A stretch of 64,000 nucleotides of DNA. Source: Blastomonas natatoria (GTDB lineage: Bacteria > Pseudomonadota > Alphaproteobacteria > Sphingomonadales > Sphingomonadaceae). A program made the translations under genes and the position numbers. The stretch covers positions 236,632-300,631 of the forward strand of contig NZ_QJJM01000003.1 of NCBI RefSeq assembly GCF_003201955.1, in the 5' to 3' direction. The notes under the pieces are model-generated. The model was not told where the DNA came from, did not search any database, and was given only the letters and a program-made list of their open reading frames with translations. Of the stretch, positions 43,724 through 53,326 are shown one piece after another (the stretch's first letter is position 1; each line of letters begins with the position of its first letter).

Positions 43724-44527
43724 ATGGCTGATTCGCTCGACATTGCCGCCGTCACCCGGCTCACCGGTCTCACTGCGCGTGCGCTGCGTTTCTACGAGGC
43801 GCGAGGGCTCGTGGAGCCGTTACGCACCGCATCGGGGCGGCGGCATTTTGATGCGGCGGCGCTGGAGCGGCTGAACCTCATCCTGTCGCTCAAGAAGGCG
43901 GGGCTGACGCTGGCGCAGATCCAGCGGTTGACCGCCAATCGGCGGATTGATCTTCATGGCCTTATCACCGCGCAGCTTGACCATCTGGAAGCTCAGGCGC
44001 GACGCATTTCCGATGCGCAGGCGCTGCTCATCTCCGTCAAGTTCCGCATCGATCGCGGCGAGCCCATCGATGCCGAGACCTTCTGCTCGCTGATCCGGCA
44101 CGAACAGCAGGAGAGTACAAGCATGTCACAGGACCAATGGAAGGCGGTGACCGACCGCTATTTCACTCCGCAAGAGCAGGCCGAATGGGTTCAGAAGATG
44201 CAGGGCCTCGGCCCCGAATTCGACCAGCAGGACTATGCTGCGCAATGGAAGGCGCTGGGCGACGAGATCAAGGCGGCGTTGCCGATGGACCCCGCCGGTG
44301 ATGCGGCGGCTGCGTTCGTCCAGCGCTGGTACGCGCTGCTCAAGCCGTTCACTGATGTCGCCACGCCCGCGATGTGGACGGGCACGATGAAGATGTACGA
44401 TGACATGGCCAATTGGCCGGTTCAGGCCGATCCCGGCTTCGATGCAGAGGTCTGGGCGTTCATGAAAGAGGCGACAGCGGCGCGGATGCTGGCCGGGGAC
44501 ATGATCGCCATGCCCAAGGTGGAATGA
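43724..44527 (+). CDS. MerR-family regulator with TipAS-type ligand domain
   Basis: The 267-residue protein has a MerR winged helix-turn-helix (IAAVTRLTGLTARALRFYEARGLVEPLR, residues 7-34), a linking coiled coil, then a carboxy-terminal domain starting at MSQDQWKAVTDRYFTPQEQAEW (about residue 134) that fits the TipAS drug-recognition fold. Ligand binding is expected to untwist its own 19-bp-spacer promoter. An SMR drug pump gene follows after 13 bases, so the pair is likely an autoregulated drug-response operon. Confidence 0.85.
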   Translation: MADSLDIAAVTRLTGLTARALRFYEARGLVEPLRTASGRRHFDAAALERLNLILSLKKAGLTLAQIQRLTANRRIDLHGLITAQLDHLEAQARRISDAQALLISVKFRIDRGEPIDAETFCSLIRHEQQESTSMSQDQWKAVTDRYFTPQEQAEWVQKMQGLGPEFDQQDYAAQWKALGDEIKAALPMDPAGDAAAAFVQRWYALLKPFTDVATPAMWTGTMKMYDDMANWPVQADPGFDAEVWAFMKEATAARMLAGDMIAMPKVE

Positions 44528-44540
44528 GGAGAAACGGGTC

Positions 44541-44900
44541 ATGAATGCATGGGTATTGCTGGCGCTGGCCATAATCTGCGAGATTGCAGGCACCAGCCTG
44601 CTCAAGGCCTCGCAGGGGTTTGCCAAGCCACTGTTCGGCATGGCCTCGATGGCCTGCTATGGCCTGTGCTTCTGGCTGCTCGCCTTCGCCTTTACCCGCA
44701 TCCCGATGGGCATTGCCTATGCGATCTGGTCGGGCGTGGGCGTCGTCGCGATTGCGGTGATCGGCTGGCTGGTGTTCCGCCAGTCGATCAGCCTCGCCCA
44801 GGCGGGGTTCATCATGCTGACGCTGATCGGGACGACGGGCCTGTATCTCACCACGCCCTATGCCGATGCGGAGAAGCAGGTGGCATCGGCGGAGGGCTAG
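44541..44900 (+). CDS. SMR-family multidrug efflux protein (EmrE/QacE type)
   Basis: The 119-residue protein with four helices has the essential Glu14 (CEIAGTSLLK) and Trp63 (AIWSGVG) of EmrE-like antiporters. It exports cationic drugs in exchange for protons as a dimer. AGGAG precedes the ATG. The stop codon lies in a CTAG shared with the stop of the convergent inositol phosphatase gene. Its place behind a TipAS-type regulator suggests induction by a toxic ligand. Confidence 0.9.
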   Translation: MNAWVLLALAIICEIAGTSLLKASQGFAKPLFGMASMACYGLCFWLLAFAFTRIPMGIAYAIWSGVGVVAIAVIGWLVFRQSISLAQAGFIMLTLIGTTGLYLTTPYADAEKQVASAEG

Positions 44901-45700
44901 CCACCGCCCGCTGACAGCCGCACCGCGCGTTCGCGCAGCCGCTCGACCGCGGCGGCGTGGATGCCCGGCGCGCAGCACAAAACTCCGAAGGCATTGGCGC
45001 GCGGCTTGTTGAACCTGAGCTCGCCGCCCAGCGCATCGGTAACGCGCGCGCCTGCCTCTTCGGCGATGATCGCCGCCGCGCCGATATCCCACTCATAGCC
45101 CCAGCGCAGCGTCGCGAGCAGATCGGCGCGATCGTCGGCCACCATCGCCATGCGAAGCGCGATGCTGTTCGGCTTTTCGACCACAGTGAGGTCGACATCT
45201 GCCTTGGGCAGGCTGTCGGTCGGCACGCGCGACCCGGAAAAATCGGTGCGGCGGCTGGCCTTCAATTGCTTGCCGTTGAGGAAAGCGCCGCGCCCGCGCG
45301 CGCCGATCCAGTATTCCTTGCGCGCCGGAGCCGCGAGCACGCCCATCACGACATGCCCATCCTCGACCAGAGCGACCGAGATCGCCCAGCCGGTGCGCCC
45401 GCGCACGAAATCGCGCGTGCCGTCGATCGGGTCGACCAGCCAGATACGCCCGCAATCGAGCCGCGCGGTGTCGTCCGCCGTCTCCTCGGACAGCCAGCCC
45501 GCATCTGGGACCAAAGCGCCCAGTCGTTCGCGCAGGAAATTGTCGACGGCAAGGTCGGTCTCGCTCACCGGTTCTCCCGGCACCTTGTCCCAGACCTGCA
45601 AATCACCCCCGGCGCGCGCGAACGCGCCCATGGCGATGGTGCTCGCCTCTTCGACGATGTGCTTGATCGTGTCGGGAGAAACCTTGGTGCGCGACGCCAT
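44897..45700 (-). CDS. Inositol monophosphatase family protein (CysQ-like)
   Basis: The 267-residue lithium-sensitive phosphatase family member has the metal-site motif WLVDPIDGT (residues 87-95), an earlier LSEET (about 70-74) and a carboxy-terminal GYEWDIGAAAIIAEEAGARVTDALGG. These enzymes hydrolyse inositol phosphates or 3-prime-phosphoadenosine 5-prime-phosphate; the CysQ-type activity (recycling of sulfate-assimilation by-product) is plausible but unproven. The start is the ATG at 45698-45700; upstream in-frame codons are the shadow of prfC flanking DNA. Confidence 0.88.
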   Translation of the reverse strand: MASRTKVSPDTIKHIVEEASTIAMGAFARAGGDLQVWDKVPGEPVSETDLAVDNFLRERLGALVPDAGWLSEETADDTARLDCGRIWLVDPIDGTRDFVRGRTGWAISVALVEDGHVVMGVLAAPARKEYWIGARGRGAFLNGKQLKASRRTDFSGSRVPTDSLPKADVDLTVVEKPNSIALRMAMVADDRADLLATLRWGYEWDIGAAAIIAEEAGARVTDALGGELRFNKPRANAFGVLCCAPGIHAAAVERLRERAVRLSAGGG

Positions 45701-45741
45701 GTCCCCGCTGTAGCGCGGGTCATGGCGGTTGCAACACTCGT

Positions 45742-47307
45742 TTAGCGCTCTCGGGTTGCGCTGAAGGTCAGCTCGGGGTTCTTTTCCTGCTGATAGCCGA
45801 CATCCCAGGCAGACCTCGCCATGAACACCGGATTGCCGTCGCGGTCCTTGGCCAGGTTGTTCATCGAGATGCGCTTGAACGCTTCCAGTGCGTCGGCCGG
45901 ACCGCTCAGCCAGCGCGCGGTGTCGAACGGGGCCATTTCGAGCACCGCCTCGACCTTGTACTCGGCCTCGAGCCGGCTGATCAGCACCTCGAGCTGCAGC
46001 TGGCCGACCACGCCCACCACCCATTGGCTGCCGATTTCGGGGTAGAAGACCTGGATCACGCCCTCTTCGGACAGGTCGTCGAGCGCCTTGCGCAGCTGCT
46101 TGGTCTTGGTCGGGTCCTTGAGCTGGACGCGGCGCAGGATTTCCGGCGCAAAGTTCGGCAGGCCGGTAAAGCGCACGTCGTTCTTCTCGGACAGCGTATC
46201 GCCGACGCGCAGCGTGCCGTGGTTGGGGATGCCGATGATGTCGCCTGGCAGCGCCTCGTCGGCCAGCTCACGGTCCTGCGCGAAGAACAGGATCGGCGAA
46301 TGCACCGCAATCGGCTTGCCATGACCCGACGGTACCAGCTTCATGCCGCGCTTGAACGTGCCCGAGACCAGCCGCATGAACGCGATACGGTCGCGGTGCT
46401 GCGGGTCCATGTTCGCCTGCACCTTGAAGATGAACCCGGTCACGTCCTTGCGCGTCGGATCGACCGATTCGGGCTCGGCGGGCTGGCTGCGTGGCGGCGG
46501 GGCATGGTCGGCAATCGCGTTGATCAGTTCCTCGATACCGAATTGCTTGAGCGCCGAGCCGAAGAACACCGGAGTAAGGTCGCCATGGCGATAGGCCTCA
46601 AGGTCGAAGCTGGCATAGCCGCCCTGCGCCAGCTCGGCCTCTTCGGTCAGCCGTTCCAGCCCCTGGGCCGACAGTTTCTCGGCGAGGACAGGATCATCGA
46701 GGCCGGCGACCTGCGTGAACGCCCCTTCGAACTCGCGCGAGGGACCTTCGGGCTGCATCAGCGTGTTGCGAGCGAAGTCGTAAATGCCCTCGAACTGGCC
46801 ACCCATGCCGACCGGCCAGCTCATCGGGCACACGTCGAGCGCCAGCGCATCGGCGACCTCGTCGAGCAGTTCGAACGGATCGCGGCCTTCGCGGTCGACC
46901 TTGTTGACGAAGGTGATGATCGGCACCGAGCGCAAGCGGCACACCTCGAACAGCTTGCGCGTCTGCGGCTCGATCCCCTTGGCCGCATCGATCACCATGA
47001 TCGCCGAATCGACCGCGGTCAGCGTGCGATAGGTGTCTTCGGAGAAATCCTCGTGCCCCGGCGTGTCGAGCAGGTTGAAGGTAATCCCCTGCCGCTCGAA
47101 GGTCATCACCGAGGAGGTGACCGAGATGCCGCGCTGCTGCTCGATCTTCATCCAGTCCGACCGCGCCCGCCGCGCCGCACCGCGCGCCTTGACCTCGCCC
47201 GCCAGATGAATCGCGCCGCCGGTGAGCAGCAGCTTTTCGGTGAGCGTGGTCTTCCCTGCGTCAGGGTGCGAGATGATGGCGAAGGTGCGGCGGTTGAGGG
47301 CGGTCAT
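45742..47307 (-). CDS. prfC: Peptide chain release factor 3
   Basis: The 521-residue translational GTPase has the P-loop SHPDAGKT (residues 13-20), DTPGHEDFSEDTYRTL and NKVDREGRDP. It carries the RF3-specific carboxy-terminal domain (IGSQWVVGVVGQLQLEVLISRLEAEY). It recycles RF1/RF2 from the ribosome. The ATG at 47307 begins the MTALNRRTFAIISH core; a longer frame upstream lies over a palindrome. It is the same strand as pheT and precedes the inositol phosphatase by 41 bases. Confidence 0.95.
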   Translation of the reverse strand: MTALNRRTFAIISHPDAGKTTLTEKLLLTGGAIHLAGEVKARGAARRARSDWMKIEQQRGISVTSSVMTFERQGITFNLLDTPGHEDFSEDTYRTLTAVDSAIMVIDAAKGIEPQTRKLFEVCRLRSVPIITFVNKVDREGRDPFELLDEVADALALDVCPMSWPVGMGGQFEGIYDFARNTLMQPEGPSREFEGAFTQVAGLDDPVLAEKLSAQGLERLTEEAELAQGGYASFDLEAYRHGDLTPVFFGSALKQFGIEELINAIADHAPPPRSQPAEPESVDPTRKDVTGFIFKVQANMDPQHRDRIAFMRLVSGTFKRGMKLVPSGHGKPIAVHSPILFFAQDRELADEALPGDIIGIPNHGTLRVGDTLSEKNDVRFTGLPNFAPEILRRVQLKDPTKTKQLRKALDDLSEEGVIQVFYPEIGSQWVVGVVGQLQLEVLISRLEAEYKVEAVLEMAPFDTARWLSGPADALEAFKRISMNNLAKDRDGNPVFMARSAWDVGYQQEKNPELTFSATRER

Positions 47308-47331
47308 ATCGGGGCTTTGCTTGCTCGATGA

Positions 47332-47414
47332 TCCCCTGCGAAGGCAGGGGGCCATCTCCAGAGGTTAGCGTCTGGTGGATCGGGTAGATGATGGGCCCCT
47401 GCCTTCGCAGGGGA
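47332..47414. repeat. Intergenic palindrome with 19-bp perfect arms
   Basis: Arms 47332-47350 and 47396-47414 are perfect inverted copies (TCCCCTGCGAAGGCAGGGG type), each itself palindromic, around a centre that contains a CCAGA/TCTGG pair. It lies between the aldose epimerase gene and prfC. The same architecture occurs at 39941. Confidence 0.75.
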
Positions 47415-47429
47415 CCGATATCGGATGGG

Positions 47430-48311
47430 CTAGCTCTCTAGCAGCGTCACATCCATCCGCAAACGCTGCTGTGCGTTCGGTGCCAGCGTCATCACGCCGG
47501 GCTTTTCGGTGAAATCGCCGGTGAAGCCGAGCGGATCGGCGATCCCGGCCCAAGGCTCGATGCACAGGAAACGCGCGCCGGGCTTCTGCCAGATGCCGAG
47601 CATCGGCGTATCGGGAAAGTCGATGCGAAGGCGCGGCTGGCCGGGCACGCCATAGGTGAGTGAGCGGCTTTGCAGTTCATCCCAGATGAGCGCGTCGGCC
47701 TCGAAATCGGCATAAGCAGGCGCGTAAACCTTGCCCTCAACCGGGCTGGGCTGCGGATCGGGCGCGACGAGGCCGGTGGCGGGGTCGAGCCGCCGGATCG
47801 GGGCGGGTTCGTCGCGTTCGAACACGATCCGGTGATCCTCTGATGCGCCGCCATAGGGAAGCGGCCAGGCGAAGGCCGGGTGATAGCCGAAGTTGAACGG
47901 GATCGGCGTATCGCCCATGTTGCAGATGGTTGCGGTCATGGCGAGCGTCGCGCCCGTCAGCGCGAAACCCATGTCGAGCCGGAATTCGAACGGATAGACC
48001 GCGCGGCTGGCCTCGCTCGCCTTGAGCCGGAACAGCGCGCGGCCAGAGTCCGCCTCGACCAGCGCGAATTCCGAGCGCCGGGCAAAGCCGTGCTTCGCCA
48101 TTGCAAAGCGCCGATCGCCGAGCCGATACTGGTCATCCGCCAGCGCCCCGACGATCGGGAACAGCAAAGGCGCATGACCAGTCCAGAAGGCCGGGTCGGC
48201 ATCGGTCATCAGCTCGCGGCCACCAGCGTCCCTGAGCGACCATAGCTCCGCCCCTAGCGGGTGGATGGTCGCCGTCAGCGCATCGGAGCGCAGCGTGACC
48301 AGATCAGCCAC
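47430..48311 (-). CDS. Aldose 1-epimerase family protein
   Basis: The 293-residue galactose-mutarotase-like protein has ATIHPLGAELWSLRDAGGRELMTDADPAFWTGHAPLLFPIVGAL and the FNFGYHPAFAWPL histidine segment. It interconverts sugar anomers or related hexose derivatives. The GTG start at 48309-48311 overlaps the pheT stop region by 8 bases and has GGAG upstream on its strand, giving translational coupling to pheT. The coupling of a sugar epimerase to a tRNA synthetase is probably incidental. Confidence 0.85.
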   Translation of the reverse strand: MADLVTLRSDALTATIHPLGAELWSLRDAGGRELMTDADPAFWTGHAPLLFPIVGALADDQYRLGDRRFAMAKHGFARRSEFALVEADSGRALFRLKASEASRAVYPFEFRLDMGFALTGATLAMTATICNMGDTPIPFNFGYHPAFAWPLPYGGASEDHRIVFERDEPAPIRRLDPATGLVAPDPQPSPVEGKVYAPAYADFEADALIWDELQSRSLTYGVPGQPRLRIDFPDTPMLGIWQKPGARFLCIEPWAGIADPLGFTGDFTEKPGVMTLAPNAQQRLRMDVTLLES

Positions 48312-50733
48312 GCAGCTCCGCCCCGAGCTTGGCCGCCGCCTTGACCACCGCATCGGCAATGGCCTTGAGCTCATCGTCGCCAAAGCTCTTGTCCACGGGC
48401 TGCAGCGTCACCTCGATCGCGAGCGAAAGCTTGCCCTCGGGTACGCCCTGGCCTGCAAAGCTGTCGAACACGCGCGCATCGGTGATGTGCTTCTTGTCGG
48501 CGCCTTTTACCGCGCGCATCAGGTCACCGGCGGGCAGCTTGGCATCGACCAGGAAGGCGAAGTCGCGCGTCACGGCCTGCAGGGCCGGAGGCGCATAGGC
48601 TTCGCGCATCGCCGATCCGCGCGCTTTCAGTGGGATGGCGTCGAGGAACAGCTCTGCCACCATCACAGGCCCGTGCACCGGCTTGAAGCCGAAGGCGCGC
48701 GCGGTCGAAGGGTGCAGCGTCCCGTACGCGGCGAGCACGTTCTTCGGACCCAGCCGCAGCGTTGCCGCCTGGCCCGGGTGATAGTGATCGCCGGGACCTG
48801 CCGCATCGGGGGCGAAGTCCATCAGCTTGGCGGCAGGGGCACCGGCGGCATCGAGCAGTGCCAGCACCTCGGCCTTCACGTCATGCGCGGTAAAGCCCTG
48901 CGCCTTGCCGCTGCGCCAGTCGCGCGGGGTCTTGTCGCCCGCCAGCACGATGCCCAGCGTGGTGCGTTCCAGGCTGGTGCCGTCCTCGGCCTTGAAATAG
49001 CGCCGACCGACCTCGAACAGCCGCACCGAGCCCGCGCCGCGATCGAGATTGCGCTTGGCAGCAGAGAGCAGGCCGGGCAGCAGCGAAGGCCGCATGACCT
49101 TGAGGTCCTCGCTGATCGGATTGGCCAGCACCCAGTCGCCGCCGCCAAATGGGGCTGCTTCCCTGTCCGAAATGAACGACCAGTTGACTGCCTCGTTGAG
49201 ACCGCGCGCGGCGGCGAGACGGCGCACGCGGCGCTCCTGCAGCTGCGCGGGGCTCGCGGTCGGCTTGGCGACACCGGGCAGGCGCGGCAACGGGGTCGAG
49301 GGGATCGCATCGATGCCGGTGATGCGCACCACTTCCTCGACGATATCCGCTTTCCCTGCGACATCGCGCCGCCATGTCGGGACGGTGATCGTCCAGGGGG
49401 TGGCGCTGCTGTCGACGCCGAAGCCCAGCCGCTCAAGAATCGCCTGCTGCTCGCCTGCCGCGACATCGATGCCGCCCAAGGCGGTGCAATAGGCGGGGTC
49501 GTAAGCCACGGTGCGCGGTTCGACCGGGGCTTTGCCCGAGCGTGTGACCGGGCTCGCCGTGCCGCCGCAATGCTCCAGCACCAGCCGCGTCGCGATGGCG
49601 AGACCGGTTTCGAGGAACGCCGGGTCGACGCCGCGCTCGAAGCGCTGGCGCGCGTCGCTCGTCAGTATCAGCTTCTGGCCGGTGCGCGCGATATGTTCGG
49701 GGTCGAAATAGGCGCACTCGATCAGCACGTCGGTGGTGTCGTCGGACACGCCCGAATCCTCGCCGCCCATGATGCCGCCGATATCGTGCACCTGGGCACT
49801 GTCAGCGATCACCGTCATGCTGGCATCAAGCGCATAGGTCTTGCCGTTGAGCGCAAGCACCTCTTCGCCATCTGCCGCCTTGCGCGCGACCAGCCCGCCA
49901 GACAGCCTGGCGCGGTCATAAACGTGCAGCGGGCGGCCAAGGTCGATCGACACGAAATTGGTGATATCGACCAGCACCGAAATCGGCTTCTGCCCGATTG
50001 CCTTCAGCCGGTCCGCCATCCATTTGGGCGCGGGGCCGTTCTTCAGGCCCGAGACGTTCTGCGCGAAAAAGGCCGGGCAACCGGCACTATCGTCGGTGCG
50101 CACATCCGGCGCGTCGCCGCTGCCCTCGACCGGATCGACGCCCGAGCGATAGACTTCGGACAAGGGCTTCAGCGTGCCGATGCCCGATGCGGCGAGATCG
50201 CGCGCGATGCCGCGCACGCCCATGCAGTCCTGCTTGTTGGGCGTGACGGAGACCTCGATCACCGGGTCGTCGAGCCCGGCATAATCGGCAAAGCTGGTGC
50301 CGACCGGCGCGTCCTCGGGCAGCTCGATAATGCCGTCATGGTCCTCGCCGAGCTCGAGCTCGCGATACGAGCACATCATGCCGAAGCTCTCGACATCGCG
50401 GATCTTCGCAGGCTTGAGCGTGAAGGCGGGGCCGGGGACATAGGTTCCCGGCGGGCCGAACACGCCGACCAGCCCGGTCCTTGCATTGGGCGCGCCGCAC
50501 ACGACCTGCCAGGGGGTGCCCGAGCCGTCGTCGACCTTGAGCAGCCGCAGCTTGTCGGCATTGGGATGCGGGCCGGCCTCGAGCACCTTGGCGACGCGGA
50601 ACGGGCGCAGCGCATCGGCGGGGTTTTCCACCCCTTCGAGCTCCAGCCCGATCGCGGTCAGCCGGTCGGTGATTTCGGTCAGCGAAGCATCGGTATCGAG
50701 ATGCTCTTTCAGCCAGGAGAGGGTGAACTTCAT
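48304..50733 (-). CDS. pheT: Phenylalanine-tRNA ligase beta subunit
   Basis: The 809-residue beta subunit runs from the amino-terminal [18 protein letters not shown] through a tRNA-binding-type domain and the B3/B4 editing domain. An inactive synthetase core follows, with a carboxy-terminal anticodon-binding FDX-ACB domain ([27 protein letters not shown]). It pairs with PheS to charge tRNA-Phe and edits tyrosine errors. The ATG at 50731-50733 overlaps the pheS stop (ATGA). Confidence 0.96.
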   Translation of the reverse strand: MKFTLSWLKEHLDTDASLTEITDRLTAIGLELEGVENPADALRPFRVAKVLEAGPHPNADKLRLLKVDDGSGTPWQVVCGAPNARTGLVGVFGPPGTYVPGPAFTLKPAKIRDVESFGMMCSYRELELGEDHDGIIELPEDAPVGTSFADYAGLDDPVIEVSVTPNKQDCMGVRGIARDLAASGIGTLKPLSEVYRSGVDPVEGSGDAPDVRTDDSAGCPAFFAQNVSGLKNGPAPKWMADRLKAIGQKPISVLVDITNFVSIDLGRPLHVYDRARLSGGLVARKAADGEEVLALNGKTYALDASMTVIADSAQVHDIGGIMGGEDSGVSDDTTDVLIECAYFDPEHIARTGQKLILTSDARQRFERGVDPAFLETGLAIATRLVLEHCGGTASPVTRSGKAPVEPRTVAYDPAYCTALGGIDVAAGEQQAILERLGFGVDSSATPWTITVPTWRRDVAGKADIVEEVVRITGIDAIPSTPLPRLPGVAKPTASPAQLQERRVRRLAAARGLNEAVNWSFISDREAAPFGGGDWVLANPISEDLKVMRPSLLPGLLSAAKRNLDRGAGSVRLFEVGRRYFKAEDGTSLERTTLGIVLAGDKTPRDWRSGKAQGFTAHDVKAEVLALLDAAGAPAAKLMDFAPDAAGPGDHYHPGQAATLRLGPKNVLAAYGTLHPSTARAFGFKPVHGPVMVAELFLDAIPLKARGSAMREAYAPPALQAVTRDFAFLVDAKLPAGDLMRAVKGADKKHITDARVFDSFAGQGVPEGKLSLAIEVTLQPVDKSFGDDELKAIADAVVKAAAKLGAELRG

Positions 50734-51821
50734 GCGCCTACTCCTCCGCTCAGCGTGGGGACGTCGAGCGACGAGAAGCCGTAATGCTTCAGCCAGCGCA
50801 AATCGCCGTCGAAGAACGCGCGCAGGTCGTCCATGCCGTATTTGAGCATCGCCAGCCGGTCGATGCCGCAGCCGAAGGCAAAGCCCTGCCATTCGTCGGG
50901 GTCCAGACCGCAATGCTCAATCACCTTGGGGTTGACCATGCCGCTGCCCAGAATTTCCATCCAGCCGCCATTGGGGCCGGTGGGATCGCCACCGACGACG
51001 CGCTTGCCCTTTTCCACCGTGAAGCCGACATCGACCTCGGCCGAGGGCTCGGTGAACGGAAAATAGCTCGGGCGAAGGCGCAGCACGATATCGTCGCGCT
51101 CGAAGAACGCGCGAACGAAGGTCTCGAGCGTCCATTTGAGGTGCGCCATGGTGATGCCCCTGTCGATGACAAGGCCTTCGACCTGGTGGAACATCGGCGT
51201 GTGCGTCGCATCCGAATCGCTGCGATAGGTGCGGCCGGGCGCAATGATGCGGATCGGCGGCTTTTGTCCCATCATCGTGCGGATCTGCACCGGCGAGGTG
51301 TGCGTGCGCAACAGCATTTCCTCTCCGTCCGCATTGCGATCGGGGAAATAGAAGGTGTCGTGCATCGCGCGCGCAGGGTGCGTCTCGGGCATGTTCAGCG
51401 CGGTGAAATTGTACCAGCCCGATTCGATCTCGGGTCCGGTGGCGACGGCAAATCCCAGGTCCGCGAAAATCTCGGCCAGCTCGTCCATCACCTGCGCCAC
51501 CGGATGCACCGAGCCTTGCGGGCTGGGCGCGACCGGCAGGGTGAGATCGATCGCCTCGGCGGCGAGCCGCTCGTTGAGTGCAGCGCTTTCCAGCGCGTCC
51601 TTGCGCGCGGCGATCGCCGACGTGACCGCCTCGCGCGCGCCGTTGATGCGCGGACCTTGTTCCTGGCGCTCTTCGGGGCTCATGCTTCCCAGCGTCTTGA
51701 GCAGCCCGGTGATCGCGCCCTGCTTGCCCAGGGCTGCGATGCGGATCTCTTCCAGCGCGGCAAGATCGGCATTGGCGATCTGCGCCAGGTAATCCTGCTG
51801 CAATGTTTCAACGTCGGCCAC
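50730..51821 (-). CDS. pheS: Phenylalanine-tRNA ligase alpha subunit
   Basis: The 360-residue catalytic subunit has the class II motifs [25 protein letters not shown] and [16 protein letters not shown], ending [17 protein letters not shown]. An amino-terminal coiled coil binds tRNA-Phe. The GTG at 51819-51821 gives the standard short start ([14 protein letters not shown]); the frame is open further but is not PheS-like. It is coupled to pheT by ATGA. No leader-peptide attenuator with phenylalanine codons was found in the 165 bases upstream. Confidence 0.95.
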   Translation of the reverse strand: MADVETLQQDYLAQIANADLAALEEIRIAALGKQGAITGLLKTLGSMSPEERQEQGPRINGAREAVTSAIAARKDALESAALNERLAAEAIDLTLPVAPSPQGSVHPVAQVMDELAEIFADLGFAVATGPEIESGWYNFTALNMPETHPARAMHDTFYFPDRNADGEEMLLRTHTSPVQIRTMMGQKPPIRIIAPGRTYRSDSDATHTPMFHQVEGLVIDRGITMAHLKWTLETFVRAFFERDDIVLRLRPSYFPFTEPSAEVDVGFTVEKGKRVVGGDPTGPNGGWMEILGSGMVNPKVIEHCGLDPDEWQGFAFGCGIDRLAMLKYGMDDLRAFFDGDLRWLKHYGFSSLDVPTLSGGVGA

Positions 51822-51986
51822 GATCTGCTCTTTCACAAATGGCAAAAATGTCCGCGAGCCGCTGTCATGCCCGGCTGCACAAATCAAGCCCTGCCGCATT
51901 TTCATGGCCTTTTCATGCGGGCGCCCGGGGTGCTATTCTCTCCGTCAGACCGGGCGCAGACCCGGCTGCAATGGGGACGATGGCCG

Positions 51987-52367
51987 ATGAACCTGATGCT
52001 GCTTTTCGCTTCGCTCGCCGCGATCCTTGCGGTCGCAGGCCTGGTCTGGCTGCTGCAACTGGGCGAGAACCGGATCGGCGATGCCGCCGATGCCGCGCGC
52101 ATTGCCGAAGAGCAGATTGCAGGCTTCGAATCCGGGCCGGTATTGATGTCTAACGATGGCGAAGCGGCTCTGGTCGAGGGGCGGGATGGCCGGGTCGTCG
52201 TGCTCAAGCGCCACGGTGCGCAATGCGCTGGCCGCGTGCTGCCAAGGCCGTTGCGCGCCCACCGATGCAGCGAAGGCTGGAAGGTCGAGACCGGTGATCC
52301 GCGTTTCGGGCATGTTGCACTCGCTCTGTCAAAACAGGATGCTGACAGGCTGCTGACAATGATGTAA
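51987..52367 (+). CDS. Small membrane-anchored hypothetical protein
   Basis: The 126-residue protein has one amino-terminal helix (LMLLFASLAAILAVAGLVWLL). A soluble part of about 95 residues carries GPVLMSNDGEAALVEGRDGRVVVLKRHG and two cysteines (AQCAGR and HRCSEG). It resembles small unnamed sphingomonad proteins. The sterol desaturase-like gene follows after 13 bases, so the two may be co-transcribed. Confidence 0.7.
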   Translation: MNLMLLFASLAAILAVAGLVWLLQLGENRIGDAADAARIAEEQIAGFESGPVLMSNDGEAALVEGRDGRVVVLKRHGAQCAGRVLPRPLRAHRCSEGWKVETGDPRFGHVALALSKQDADRLLTMM

Positions 52368-52380
52368 GCAAGCTTGCATA

Positions 52381-53322
52381 ATGATTCCCGACCTGCCCAA
52401 CCCGACCGAGCTCGCCATCCCGGCTTTCGTGCTGTTGATGCTGGCCGAGATCTGGTGGGTGCGCCGCCGCGACCGCAAGGCCTATGAACCGCGCGATACG
52501 CTGACATCGCTGGCACTGGGCCTTGGCTCGACCGTCGCCGGTGCGCTGACCGGGGGGCTCGCGCTCGCCATCGCCTTCTGGGTCTATCAATATCGGATCT
52601 TCGACATTGGCTTTGCCTGGTGGGCCTGGCCGGTTGCCTTCGTCTTTGATGATTTCGCCTATTACTGGGTGCACCGGCTGGGTCACCGCGTCCGCTGGAT
52701 GTGGGCAGCGCATGTCATCCACCATTCCAGCCAGCATTATAACCTCTCGACCGCGCTCAGGCAGACCTGGACCGGCTTCTTCACCCCCGGCCTGCTGGTC
52801 AGCCTGCCGCTGTTCTGGCTGGGCTTTCACCCGCTCATGATCGCCTTTTGCGGCGGCATCAACCTGATCTACCAGTTCTGGATCCATACCGAGGCGGTCA
52901 AGCGCCTGCCGCGCTGGTTCGAGGCGGTGATGAACACGCCCTCGCACCACCGCGTCCATCACGCGATCAACCCGCGCTATCTCGATTCGAACTATGCCGG
53001 GGTGTTCATCGTCTGGGACAAGATGTTCGGCACCTTCGTGCCCGAGCGCGACGACGAACCGATCCGCTATGGCATCGTCAAGCAGCTGGGCAGCTTCAAC
53101 CTCCTATGGGCGGCGTTTCACGAATGGGTGGGCATCGCGCGCGACCTGTGGTCCGCGCCCGGGCTGGGCAATAAGCTGGCCTATCTGCTGCGCCCGCCAG
53201 GGTGGAGCCATGACAACAGCCGAGAGACCAGCGACAGCATCAAGGCCGCCTGGGCCGCGCGGCAGGGGCGGCAATCACCATCGCGCGCAGCCAGCGGCGT
53301 CACTCTAGAGCCAGCGGAATAG
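52381..53322 (+). CDS. Sterol desaturase / fatty acid hydroxylase family protein
   Basis: The 313-residue membrane di-iron oxygenase has the full histidine set: HRLGH (98-102), HVIHHSSQHYN (from 111) and HHRVHH (189-194), with intervening helices. These enzymes hydroxylate or desaturate lipids, carotenoids or alkylglycerol ethers. The substrate is unknown; a membrane lipid or carotenoid would fit a pigmented sphingomonad. It is followed after 4 bases by an acetyltransferase gene. Confidence 0.88.
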   Translation: MIPDLPNPTELAIPAFVLLMLAEIWWVRRRDRKAYEPRDTLTSLALGLGSTVAGALTGGLALAIAFWVYQYRIFDIGFAWWAWPVAFVFDDFAYYWVHRLGHRVRWMWAAHVIHHSSQHYNLSTALRQTWTGFFTPGLLVSLPLFWLGFHPLMIAFCGGINLIYQFWIHTEAVKRLPRWFEAVMNTPSHHRVHHAINPRYLDSNYAGVFIVWDKMFGTFVPERDDEPIRYGIVKQLGSFNLLWAAFHEWVGIARDLWSAPGLGNKLAYLLRPPGWSHDNSRETSDSIKAAWAARQGRQSPSRAASGVTLEPAE

Positions 53323-53326
53323 GCAT

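Noticed and set aside
48265-50784. Very long open frame antisense to pheT (839 codons)
   Set aside because: It mirrors pheT codon structure, has no domain or plausible start, and its composition is typical of the antisense shadow in GC-rich DNA.
51822-51986. Phenylalanine attenuator leader upstream of pheS
   Set aside because: No short frame with consecutive phenylalanine codons and no terminator hairpin were found.
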